DNA from: Mucilaginibacter sp.
Lineage (GTDB): Bacteria; Bacteroidota; Bacteroidia; Sphingobacteriales; Sphingobacteriaceae
Assembly: GCA_028288305.1 (NCBI GenBank)
Contig: JAQBOA010000014.1
Span: 1 to 33,886, forward strand
Length of the DNA stretch: 33,886 nt
Direction: 5' to 3'
Shown: positions 1 to 7,226 of the stretch, in pieces
Layout of the letters: each line of letters opens with the position of its first letter
Position numbering within the stretch: the stretch's first letter is position 1
Made by a program: the position numbers and the translations under genes
Notes under the pieces: model-generated
Seen by the model: only the letters and a program-made list of their open reading frames with translations
Database searches by the model: none
Told to the model about the DNA's origin: nothing

Positions 1-458
1 ACAATTCCTATCGCATTGCTGGATGTACAAACTATATCGCTCATCGCTTTCAGTTCGGCTGTACAGTTTACATAAGTTATTACCAAATGATCAGGATATT
101 GTTCCTTAAATTTTTTAAACAAATGCGGCGGACAGCTATCAGCTAATGAGCAGCCCGCCTTTATGTCGGGTAATAAAACTTTTTTTGAAGGAGATAATAT
201 TTTTGCCGTCTCAGCCATAAAATGAACACCGGCAAATACGATAATGTCGGCATCAGTTTTTGCTGCCTGCTGCGATAATCCCAAACTATCACCAATGTAA
301 TCGGCAATATCCTGTATATCAGGTTCCTGGTAATAATGAGCAAGTATAACAGCATTTTTTTCGTTTTTTAACTTTTCAATTTCATCAAAAAGATCAAGGG
401 ATGGATCAATTTCTTCATCCACAAATCCCTTTATATTTATTTCTGCTAAGGTATCCAT
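1..458 (-). CDS. nadA: Quinolinate synthase NadA, N-terminal part (truncated by window edge)
   Basis: This enzyme condenses iminoaspartate with dihydroxyacetone phosphate to give quinolinate, the second step of de novo NAD synthesis, in the cytoplasm using a [4Fe-4S] cluster. Translating the minus strand from the ATG at 458 gives 152 residues without a stop before the window edge. Visible family motifs are [19 protein letters not shown] (about 41-59), [13 protein letters not shown] (76-88), [10 protein letters not shown] (100-109) and CTSSNA (144-149). Cys103 is in the position of the first cluster-binding cysteine. The other two cluster ligands would lie beyond the window. It is transcribed divergently from nadB, whose product makes its substrate. 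The gene is incomplete only because the window ends. Confidence 0.95.
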   Translation of the reverse strand, partial: MDTLAEINIKGFVDEEIDPSLDLFDEIEKLKNEKNAVILAHYYQEPDIQDIADYIGDSLGLSQQAAKTDADIIVFAGVHFMAETAKILSPSKKVLLPDIKAGCSLADSCPPHLFKKFKEQYPDHLVITYVNCTAELKAMSDIVCTSSNAIGI

Positions 459-865
459 TTCAACAATTCAATTAATAACAATTAGTTTTATATATATAAA
501 GAACTTATTATTATTGGTGTGTTAGTTATGTTTATAAGTAGTTTTAAAAGATGGTAAAATATATTTTTTAATAATTTATCAACAAAAAGTGTAACTTTTT
601 TATTACCTACTTTATTGATTTTTAGATTAATATGACAAGCAAATTAATCTTTTAAAAGTTATTTGTTAATACTTTAGTACTTTCCAAAATGTTAGCTTTG
701 GAGCTTTAACGGCTCAAAAGTCGGTTAAAATTTATTAGATTTTTGATTAAAATGCGGGGTTACTAACTATGTAATTATTTATTAAGTATTTGCTTACACA
801 AAATTAACAAGTTTTATACTGCTTATTAACACAAGAAATAATTTTACACATTTTATATATATTAT
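459..865. promoter_or_regulatory. Intergenic region between divergent nadA and nadB
   Basis: These 407 bases hold no convincing ORF and must carry the promoters of both NAD genes. On the plus strand TAGCTTTG at 693-700 matches the Bacteroidota -7 element TAnnTTTG, but no TTG at the usual spacing was found upstream of it. Just after it, an imperfect dyad (TTTGGAGC, 7-base loop, GCTCAAAA; 697-719) could form a small hairpin in a leader of about 160 bases for nadB. No good element was found close to nadA. I could not recognise a known NAD-family operator or riboswitch. Confidence 0.4.
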
Positions 866-2458
866 ATGACCAGAACTGTTGATTTCCTTGTAGTAGGTTC
901 GGGTATAGCCGGATTAAGTTTTGCGCTTAAGGCAGCAAAGCATGGTAAGGTTCTGATAGTTACCAAGTCAAACGAAGATGAATCAAACACTAAGTATGCT
1001 CAGGGAGGTGTTGCTGTCGTTGTTGATAAAAAAGAAGATTCATTTGAAAAGCATATCCAGGATACCCTAATTTCCGGTGATGGTTTATGTGATAAGGAAG
1101 TTGTAGAAGCAGTTGTTAAAGAAGGGCCTGATCGTATAAGGGAAATTATTGATTACGGTACAAACTTCGACAAAACAAACGAGGGCTTTTATGACCTGGC
1201 TAAAGAAGGCGGTCATTCAGAATTCCGGGTTTTGCACTATAAAGATATTACCGGATTTGAAATAGAAAGGGCATTATTAGAAGAGATTCATAATAATCCT
1301 AATATTGAAATTCTTACCCATTACTTCGCTGTTGACTTGATTACACAACACCATTTAGGAGTATTTGTCGATAAATCAACTACTGATATTACCTGTTATG
1401 GTATATATGCCTTTAATAATAATACCAGGAACGTTGAGAAAATACTTTCAAAGGTTACGGTTATGGCATCGGGTGGTGCGGGGCATATTTACTCAATAAC
1501 AACAAATCCTACTATAGCTACCGGCGATGGTGTAGCTATGGTTTACCGGGCTAAAGGGAAAGTAAGAAACATGGAATTTATCCAATTTCATCCAACAGCT
1601 TTATATAATCCAGGCGAGTATCCATCTTTTTTAATATCGGAAGCTGTGCGGGGTTTTGGAGGTGTTTTGAAGCGTACAGATGGAAAGGAGTTTATGCAGG
1701 AGTATGATGATAGAAAGTCATTGGCACCGCGTGATATAACTGCAAGGGCAATAGATGCGGAAATTAAAAAATCGGGGGAAGATTTTGTTTACCTGGATGT
1801 AAGGCACCGAAGTAAAAAAGATATCCTGGCACATTTTCCTAATATATATGCTAAATGCCTGGAGATTGGTATAGATATGACTAAAGATATGATCCCCGTT
1901 GCTCCGGCATGTCATTATATGTGTGGCGGAGTTATGGTTGATCATATAGGAAGATCTTCATTATTAAGACTTTACGCATGCGGTGAATGTTCATCAACAG
2001 GTTTACATGGTGCTAATAGGCTGGCTTCCAACTCATTACTGGAAGCTTTGGTATTTGCCCACCGGATTTATGAAGATGCTGTTGCTCAGTTTAAAGAGAT
2101 AAGTATCCCTGAAAGTATTCCGGATTGGGATGAAAAAGGTGTTCAGTTATCAAATGAAGATATCCTGGTAACACATAATATACGCGAAATGCAAAAGATA
2201 ATGAATGATTATGTTGGTATAGTCCGTTCTGATTTTAGGCTTGAAAGAGCATTACGCCGTTTGGGTTTATTATATGAAGAAACAGAAGAATTTTATAAGC
2301 GTACAAAATTGTCTGTAAAACTATGCGAGTTAAGAAATTTGATCCAGGTTTCTTTTCTTGTTGTAAAATCAGCAATGATGCGTAAAGAGAGCAGGGGGTT
2401 GCATTCAACAACGGATTATCCTTTTCATGCGGATGTTATTGAGGATACAGTGTTTTAA
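866..2458 (+). CDS. nadB: L-aspartate oxidase NadB
   Basis: This FAD-dependent flavoprotein oxidises L-aspartate to iminoaspartate, the first step of de novo NAD synthesis, and hands it to NadA. The 530-residue length is usual for the family. The N-terminal dinucleotide motif GSGIAG is at residues 11-16. Further family motifs are YAQGGVAV, the SGGAGHIY block, GDGVAM, the FIQFHPTAL stretch, PRDITARAID, and HGANRLASNSLLEALVFAHR near the end of the FAD domain. The C-terminal helical region typical of the succinate dehydrogenase/fumarate reductase flavoprotein family follows. The ATG at 866 gives the expected short N-terminus before the Rossmann motif. It is divergent from nadA, and its stop lies 5 bases from the 3' end of the opposite-strand tRNA-Gly. 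Confidence 0.97.
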   Translation: MTRTVDFLVVGSGIAGLSFALKAAKHGKVLIVTKSNEDESNTKYAQGGVAVVVDKKEDSFEKHIQDTLISGDGLCDKEVVEAVVKEGPDRIREIIDYGTNFDKTNEGFYDLAKEGGHSEFRVLHYKDITGFEIERALLEEIHNNPNIEILTHYFAVDLITQHHLGVFVDKSTTDITCYGIYAFNNNTRNVEKILSKVTVMASGGAGHIYSITTNPTIATGDGVAMVYRAKGKVRNMEFIQFHPTALYNPGEYPSFLISEAVRGFGGVLKRTDGKEFMQEYDDRKSLAPRDITARAIDAEIKKSGEDFVYLDVRHRSKKDILAHFPNIYAKCLEIGIDMTKDMIPVAPACHYMCGGVMVDHIGRSSLLRLYACGECSSTGLHGANRLASNSLLEALVFAHRIYEDAVAQFKEISIPESIPDWDEKGVQLSNEDILVTHNIREMQKIMNDYVGIVRSDFRLERALRRLGLLYEETEEFYKRTKLSVKLCELRNLIQVSFLVVKSAMMRKESRGLHSTTDYPFHADVIEDTVF

Positions 2459-2463
2459 AATTG

Positions 2464-2536
2464 AGCGGAAAACGGGATTCGAACCCGCGGCCTTCAGTGT
2501 GGGAAACTGATGCTCTACCAGCTGAGCTATTTCCGC
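2464..2536 (-). tRNA. tRNA-Gly (anticodon CCC)
   Basis: The minus strand folds into a complete cloverleaf of 73 bases. The acceptor stem is GCGGAAA/TTTCCGC, the D arm begins TAGCTCAGCTGG, the anticodon stem is TCAGT/ACTGA around the loop TTCCCAC, the variable loop is AGGCC, and the T arm is GCGGG-TTCGAAT-CCCGT with one G-T pair. The three anticodon bases are CCC, giving glycine (codon GGG). The discriminator base is T and no CCA is encoded, which is normal in this phylum. The gene is convergent with nadB and has its own promoter-like sequence upstream. Confidence 0.95.
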
Positions 2537-2556
2537 TTATTATTTATTTAAAGAAA

Positions 2557-2584
2557 CAAATATAAAGTTTTTCTCTTCAACAAA
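2557..2584 (-). promoter_or_regulatory. Putative promoter of tRNA-Gly
   Basis: On the minus strand TATATTTG (2564-2557) matches the -7 consensus TAnnTTTG. TTTG (2584-2581) lies 16 bases upstream as the -33 element. The predicted start of transcription would fall about 15-18 bases before the mature tRNA 5' end, a normal short leader. The spacing is one base shorter than the usual 17-20. Confidence 0.5.
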
Positions 2585-2626
2585 TATTCAGTCAATCAAT
2601 AATTCACTAATTCAATAATTAAATTT

Positions 2627-3139
2627 ATGCCTGTCATCCTTCCTGTACGAAATGTAAGTCCCTCATGGGGAAAAGACTGTTTTATTGCCGAAAACGCTAC
2701 AATAGTTGGGGACGTGGTTATGGGCGACAATTGTTCAGTTTGGTTTAATGCAGTAATCAGGGGAGATGTGCATTATATTAAGATTGGTAATAATACCAAT
2801 ATACAGGACGGTGCTGTAATACATTGTACTTATATGTATGCTCCTACCAATATTGGGAATAATGTATCAATAGGTCACAACTCGTTAGTGCATGGCTGCA
2901 CGGTTCATGATAATGTTTTAATAGGTATGGGAGCTATTGTAATGGATCACGCTATCATCGAGGAATTTGTAATTATTGCTGCAGGTGCTGTTGTGCTCGA
3001 AAAAACAATCTGTGACTCAGGTTATCTATATGCCGGTATACCTGCTAAAAAGATAAAACCTATTACAGATGAACAAAGAGAAATGCTAAAACGTCTGCCT
3101 AATAATTATATCATGTATTCGGGTTGGTTTAAGGAGTAG
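2627..3139 (+). CDS. Gamma-class carbonic anhydrase-like hexapeptide repeat protein (YrdA/PaaY type)
   Basis: The 170-residue protein is a left-handed beta-helix of hexapeptide repeats ([LIV]-G-x-x-x-x), running from about residue 24 to 135, with a short C-terminal helix. His66, His84 and His89 have the spacing of the trimer-interface zinc ligands of gamma carbonic anhydrases. RGDVHYIKIGNNTNIQDG (45-62) is the block shared with YrdA, PaaY and CaiE proteins. The likely activity is metal-dependent CO2 hydration or an acyl-CoA/thioester reaction, but family members differ and the sequence alone does not settle the substrate. It has no signal peptide, so it should be cytoplasmic. It is convergent with the next gene, and the coding ends overlap by 11 bases. 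Confidence 0.85.
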   Translation: MPVILPVRNVSPSWGKDCFIAENATIVGDVVMGDNCSVWFNAVIRGDVHYIKIGNNTNIQDGAVIHCTYMYAPTNIGNNVSIGHNSLVHGCTVHDNVLIGMGAIVMDHAIIEEFVIIAAGAVVLEKTICDSGYLYAGIPAKKIKPITDEQREMLKRLPNNYIMYSGWFKE

Positions 3140-4772
3140 TTGGTTCCTTCGGAATAGCAATCGGTGTTTCTTGTTCCCAGTTTGGCCTCAATGTAATTGC
3201 TGCATCGTTAACCCAAATATTTTCCGGCTGAACTTTTTGCTTCACATTACCGCTATCCCATTTTCCGTTTTTATTTTCATCATAAACTACTCTTACCCGG
3301 TATTTGCCGGTTAAATAGTTTTTGTAAGCGATGTTTATATTTTTATGGATAAGGTCACTTCGTAAAAGGTGTTGCTGATCATCAAGTAATTCAACAATAT
3401 ATTGCTTGGCAGTATCAGGTACAGTTACTTTTAAAGTTAACAAACTATAATTTTCTGGTTTATCCACTTGAAACCTTCTAAGTACTCTTCTGTTCTTATC
3501 TCCGTAAATATCCGTAAATGCACCTTCATTAATAGTAAGGGTATAATTGGCATTTTGTTTCCATCGATATAAAAGGGTAAAAAGCTTTAGATTGGTGGTA
3601 TCCCTAACCAAATTAAAGTTAGACACATCAGTTGAATCTTCTTTTAATGCAATAAGCGAAGCATCAAAGGTGTTTACTGGAAAATTAGCTTTTAAAGTTA
3701 ATTCGGTACCCGGTTTTAATTTTAAATCAGTATTAATATTAAATTGAAAAGACAGGACTCTTGTAAACGACTCTTTTTTTCCTTTTCTTAGAGATGTTGT
3801 ATCCAGCGGTTTATTATTATCAAGAACCGCAACCCTTATGGAATCAAAATCCATGTTCCGCATGTAAAGAATGGCGGTATCTTTTGTTTTACTGATGTCT
3901 ACTATTTTTTGTTTATCAAAATCCGGAGGGTAGAGAATCTTTAAAGACGGATTATCCAAGGGTTTGTTAAAAGTAAAAAACATTTTACCATCCAGGTCAA
4001 CCCTTCTGTCAACGAGGCGGAATTTTTGAGGTACTTGTTTAAATAGCCTCAGTTGCACATTTGAAGTGTCTTTTGTAAGATGTACGTTTTTTTTCAGAAA
4101 GGCGATCAGCTCATTATCTTTATCGTATATTTTATTTGGAGCCGTTTCTTTAAGCGCATATATGCGGTAGTCATCAGGGTGCAGGTTATTTAAAGTAAAG
4201 TTGCCAGCTGTATCAGTAGTAGTATAAATTGTAGGTTTCTTTTTACCGAATAGTAAGGAATCTTGTTTTAGCGTAAAAAGCATTACCGTAGCGTCTTTTT
4301 CTCTTTCCGAGGTAAGTGTGTTAATTACAGAGCCAGATATGCTTAAAGAATCAATATGGCTCCCTGTAGAAAAAACGTAGGTGAAGTTTTTTAAAATATT
4401 TCCTTCGGTTACATCGGCTATCGCTTTTCCAAAATTTATAACATAGGTGGTATTTTTCTCGAGTGTATCTTTAAGGTTAATGACTATACTTTTTTTTCTT
4501 ATATTATATTCCGGCAATTTTGCCGGAGTTGGGCTCATGGTTATTTCCTGATAAATATTGGTCAATTTAAAAAACTCATCAAAATCTAGCTGGATGGTTT
4601 TAGCTTTAAAATTTCGGGTCATATTGGGTGGCGTGGCCTTCAATAATTTTGGCGGAGTATGATCACGGGGGCCACCCTGGGGATTTTGCCTGTTGGCACA
4701 TCCAAAAATTAAGAAAACGGCAAAAAAGGGGAGTATTTTTTTTAGGAAAAGGGAGGCTCTTTTATTTAACAT
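3129..4772 (-). CDS. Ig-like domain (Big_5) lipoprotein of Bacteroidota
   Basis: This 547-residue envelope protein begins with a hydrophobic signal ending FLIFGC, so Cys25 is the probable lipidated residue. It continues CANRQNPQGGPRDHTPP, the typical opening of a Bacteroidota lipoprotein family with an N-terminal SbsA Ig-like (Big_5) domain (about residues 40-135). A second beta-rich section around 140-230 (SISGSVINTLTSEREKDATV) looks like a carboxypeptidase regulatory or prealbumin-type fold. The remainder is further beta domains ending in a proline-rich tail. No catalytic residues were recognised, so a structural or envelope-maintenance role is inferred only. It lies 115 bases downstream of mnmG on the same strand and may be cotranscribed. 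Confidence 0.8.
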   Translation of the reverse strand: MLNKRASLFLKKILPFFAVFLIFGCANRQNPQGGPRDHTPPKLLKATPPNMTRNFKAKTIQLDFDEFFKLTNIYQEITMSPTPAKLPEYNIRKKSIVINLKDTLEKNTTYVINFGKAIADVTEGNILKNFTYVFSTGSHIDSLSISGSVINTLTSEREKDATVMLFTLKQDSLLFGKKKPTIYTTTDTAGNFTLNNLHPDDYRIYALKETAPNKIYDKDNELIAFLKKNVHLTKDTSNVQLRLFKQVPQKFRLVDRRVDLDGKMFFTFNKPLDNPSLKILYPPDFDKQKIVDISKTKDTAILYMRNMDFDSIRVAVLDNNKPLDTTSLRKGKKESFTRVLSFQFNINTDLKLKPGTELTLKANFPVNTFDASLIALKEDSTDVSNFNLVRDTTNLKLFTLLYRWKQNANYTLTINEGAFTDIYGDKNRRVLRRFQVDKPENYSLLTLKVTVPDTAKQYIVELLDDQQHLLRSDLIHKNINIAYKNYLTGKYRVRVVYDENKNGKWDSGNVKQKVQPENIWVNDAAITLRPNWEQETPIAIPKEPTTP

Positions 4773-4887
4773 TGTTTTTAAACGCTATAAACAACTTTTA
4801 TATTTCAACGATATGTGATATTAAAAATTAAAGATAATTGATTTAATGCGACCTTTTATAACCAATTATTATTCAAATAGTTATAGG

Positions 4888-6750
4888 CTATCTTGAGATG
4901 TGAACCATTAAAACCGATATATCCGATGGTGTCACACCCGAAATTCTGGATGCCTGACCTAAAGTACGTGGTTTTATTTTCATTAATTTTTCCCGTGCCT
5001 CTTTTGAAAGTGAAACAAGGTGGTTATAATTAAATTCAGGATTTATCTCTTTGTCCTCCATTTTTTTCATCCGGTCCACAATATCCATTTCCTTTTCAAA
5101 ATAACTCTCGTATTTGATTTTTATTTCAGCCTGTTCAATAGTTTCTTTATCGTATGCGGATAATAGCGCATTAAGCGCCTCATCCGCTTTTCGTAAATCT
5201 TCAAATCCCAGCTGGGGCCTGCTTAATAAGTTAAACAACTTTGTATTTTGATTTAATGCGCTCGTTCCCTGTTCTTCTAACAAGTAGTTTACTATTGAAG
5301 GCTCTATTGATTTTGATTTAGTATAGGCAACTATTAGGTCAGAGTTTTTTGTTTTCTGATTAACCTTTTCTAAACGCTGGTCATTAATCAACCCGAGTTC
5401 GTGCCCAATTGGACTAAGGCGGATATCGGCATTGTCCTGGCGTAAAAGCAAACGGTGCTCGGCCCTGGAGGTAAACATGCGGTATGGTTCTTCAGTCCCT
5501 TTTGTAACAAGGTCGTCAATCAAAACGCCTATATATGATTCTGATCGTTTCATGATTAGTTCATGCTTGTCATTTATTTTTTGATGTGCATTGATCCCTG
5601 CAATAAAACCTTGACAAGCGGCTTCTTCATATCCGGTTGTTCCATTAATTTGTCCGGCGAAATAAAGGTTACTAATTAATTTGGTTTCAAGTGTCAGCCC
5701 AAGTTGTACAGGGGGGAAGTAATCGTATTCTATTGCATAGCCAGGTCGGAACATCTTTGCCTTTTCGAAACCCGGTATTTGAATCAAGGCTTTGTATTGA
5801 ATGTCTTCAGGCAATGAAGTTGAGAAACCGTTAACATATATTTCTACCGTGTTCCAACCCTCAGGTTCAACAAAAATCTGGTGGCGTTCGCGCTCTGCAA
5901 AACGGTTTATTTTATCTTCAATAGATGGGCAGTACCTGGGACCTAGACCCTTTATTCGCCCGGTAAACATTGGGGATTTTTCAAACCCTTCTTTTAAAGT
6001 TTCATGTACGTTATTATTAGTATAGGTTATCCAGCAGCAGCGCTGTTCTTTTGCAAGCTCAACATCTGTAAATGAAAAACGGCCCCTTTCTTCGTCGCCC
6101 CATTGTTCTTCCATAAGGCTGTAATTTAAGCTCCGGCCATCAACGCGGGGTGGGGTTCCTGTTTTCATTCTTCCAGACTCGAACCCTAATTCGATCAATT
6201 GCTCAGTTAAACCTGTGGCTGCTTTTTCGGCAGTGCGCCCTCCGCCAAAACGTTTTTCACCAATATGGATCATCCCGTTAAGGAAGGTTCCATTAGTAAG
6301 CACAACCGCGTCCGCTTCTATTTCTATCCCAAGGGAAGTTCGAACACCGGCAATAGTATTGTTTTTTACTAATAGAGAGGTAACAGTATCCTGCCAAAAA
6401 TCCACATTGGGAATGCGTTCCAATGCAAGGCGCCATTCTTCAGCAAAGCGCATCCTGTCACTTTGCGCGCGCGGGCTCCACATAGCTGGTCCTTTTGAAC
6501 GGTTCAGCATCCTGAATTGTAAGGATGTTTTATCGGTAATAATCCCTGAATAGCCACCCAGTGCATCAATCTCGCGCACGATCTGTCCTTTGGCTACGCC
6601 GCCCATGGCAGGGTTGCAGCTCATTTGCGCAATCACCCCCATGTTCATGGTAATCAACAACACAGACGATCCTAAATTAGCCGCCGCCGCCGCCGCCTCA
6701 CAGCCTGCATGACCAGCGCCCACTATAATTACATTATACTTTTTAAACAT
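4888..6750 (-). CDS. mnmG: tRNA uridine-5-carboxymethylaminomethyl modification enzyme MnmG (GidA)
   Basis: With MnmE this FAD enzyme installs the carboxymethylaminomethyl group on U34 of certain tRNAs, using methylenetetrahydrofolate. At 620 residues it is a normal full-length member. The FAD motif [10 protein letters not shown] is at residues 11-20. Other family blocks are [75 protein letters not shown] and the C-terminal helical domain with [15 protein letters not shown] and [11 protein letters not shown]. The ATG at 6750 is the canonical start, with the Rossmann strand directly after. Upstream lies the triple parS-like array. In many bacteria gidA is next to oriC, which fits a location near the origin. 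Confidence 0.98.
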   Translation of the reverse strand: MFKKYNVIIVGAGHAGCEAAAAAANLGSSVLLITMNMGVIAQMSCNPAMGGVAKGQIVREIDALGGYSGIITDKTSLQFRMLNRSKGPAMWSPRAQSDRMRFAEEWRLALERIPNVDFWQDTVTSLLVKNNTIAGVRTSLGIEIEADAVVLTNGTFLNGMIHIGEKRFGGGRTAEKAATGLTEQLIELGFESGRMKTGTPPRVDGRSLNYSLMEEQWGDEERGRFSFTDVELAKEQRCCWITYTNNNVHETLKEGFEKSPMFTGRIKGLGPRYCPSIEDKINRFAERERHQIFVEPEGWNTVEIYVNGFSTSLPEDIQYKALIQIPGFEKAKMFRPGYAIEYDYFPPVQLGLTLETKLISNLYFAGQINGTTGYEEAACQGFIAGINAHQKINDKHELIMKRSESYIGVLIDDLVTKGTEEPYRMFTSRAEHRLLLRQDNADIRLSPIGHELGLINDQRLEKVNQKTKNSDLIVAYTKSKSIEPSIVNYLLEEQGTSALNQNTKLFNLLSRPQLGFEDLRKADEALNALLSAYDKETIEQAEIKIKYESYFEKEMDIVDRMKKMEDKEINPEFNYNHLVSLSKEAREKLMKIKPRTLGQASRISGVTPSDISVLMVHISR

Positions 6751-6817
6751 CTTGGCTACCTATATTTTGCACCGATGGTGCACTTTCTGCTTTCCTTATG
6801 TGTTTTATTAATGCGCA

Positions 6818-6833
6818 TGTTCCACGTGGAACA
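6818..6833. other. parS-like centromere site 1
   Basis: TGTTCCACGTGGAACA is a perfect 16-bp palindrome, and its symmetry extends to 20 bp (6816-6835, CATGTTCCACGTGGAACATG). It matches the chromosomal parS architecture TGTTNCACGTGNAACA that ParB/Spo0J binds, and it is the same variant as known for Pseudomonas. It is one of three identical copies within 182 bases. Confidence 0.8.
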
Positions 6834-6841
6834 TGGTTTGT

Positions 6842-6878
6842 AAAGGCTTGCGAAGTTTGAAAGCCTTCGTAAGTCTTA
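6842..6878. repeat. Imperfect hairpin repeat, copy A (follows parS 1)
   Basis: AAGGCTTGCGAAGTTT (6843-6858) is followed by a complementary arm (about 6861-6877) that contains CTTCGTAAGTCTT. The arms pair with a two-base bulge and two G-T wobble pairs. It begins 8 bases after parS 1 and is clearly related to the perfect hairpin B, sharing GCGAAG/ACGAAG, TTTGAAA and CTTCGTAAG. The wobble pairs suggest that the folded form, rather than the exact sequence, has been kept. Confidence 0.7.
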
Positions 6879-6894
6879 TGTCTGTTTTCATTTA

Positions 6895-6910
6895 TGTTCC
6901 ACGTGGAACA
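6895..6910. other. parS-like centromere site 2
   Basis: This is a second exact copy of TGTTCCACGTGGAACA, with flanking symmetry to 18 bp (6894-6911). Its centre is 77 bases from that of site 1. It is intergenic between mnmG and the small membrane protein gene. Confidence 0.8.
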
Positions 6911-6918
6911 TGCTTTCT

Positions 6919-6953
6919 AAAACTTACGAAGTTTTGAAAACTTCGTAAGTTTT
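6919..6953. repeat. Perfect hairpin repeat, copy B (follows parS 2)
   Basis: Two 17-base arms, AAAACTTACGAAGTTTT (6919-6935) and AAAACTTCGTAAGTTTT (6937-6953), are exact reverse complements around a single G at 6936. It starts 8 bases after parS 2, exactly as copy A follows parS 1. Because the arms begin with A-runs and end with T-runs it could also act as a bidirectional terminator, lying just downstream of the small membrane protein gene. Confidence 0.8.
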
Positions 6954-6965
6954 CTCCATGTAAAA

Positions 6966-7220
6966 TTACTTATTGCTAACCGATGTTCCACGTGGAACAT
7001 TAAATAATGATAATAATGCTACAAACGCCCAAACGCCTTCTAATACGATAAACGGATAGAAGCTAATTAAATAAGACGAAAAACAACATATCGCTGCGCC
7101 AATAAAATTTAACAAGCTATAGTATTTGCTTTGTGCAGGAAGCTTTTTATACAGATTCAGTAAAAAAGCAATTAATAAAATGATAACTCCAATTGAAGCC
7201 AGCAGGTCGGATGTTTTCAT
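6966..7220 (-). CDS. Small membrane protein, CBU_0592-like family
   Basis: The 84-residue protein has three hydrophobic stretches: about residues 5-23 (ASIGVIILLIAFLLNLY), 36-54 (LNFIGAAICCFSSYLISFY) and 56-73 (FIVLEGVWAFVALLSLF). The pattern of Y-x-x-L-N-x-x-G-A followed by G-x-W-x-x-V-A-L resembles the CBU_0592-like family of small inner-membrane proteins of unknown function. It starts 6 bases after the ABC-F stop and is probably the last gene of the oxidoreductase/ABC-F operon. Its final codons (N-V-P-R-G-T) are written by the third parS palindrome, so the C-terminus is shaped by that DNA site. Confidence 0.75.
   Translation of the reverse strand: MKTSDLLASIGVIILLIAFLLNLYKKLPAQSKYYSLLNFIGAAICCFSSYLISFYPFIVLEGVWAFVALLSLFNVPRGTSVSNK
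6984..6999. other. parS-like centromere site 3 (inside a coding region)
   Basis: This is the third exact copy of TGTTCCACGTGGAACA, with symmetry to 18 bp (6983-7000). Its centre is 89 bases from site 2. It overlaps the last codons of the small membrane protein gene on the minus strand, encoding N-V-P-R-G-T. No hairpin repeat follows it. Confidence 0.8.
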
Positions 7221-7226
7221 TCTGTC

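Larger units (their letters stand above)
6751..6965. promoter_or_regulatory. mnmG upstream region with parS-hairpin array
   Basis: The 215 bases between mnmG and the small membrane protein gene hold two perfect parS-like palindromes and two long hairpins, with a third parS just inside the neighbouring gene (listed separately). Next to mnmG there is also a small perfect dyad, TGCACC-GAT-GGTGCA, at 6768-6782, about 18 bases before the mnmG start, which could form a weak hairpin in its leader. No clear TAnnTTTG promoter was found for mnmG, so it may be read from upstream or use a degenerate promoter. Confidence 0.5.
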
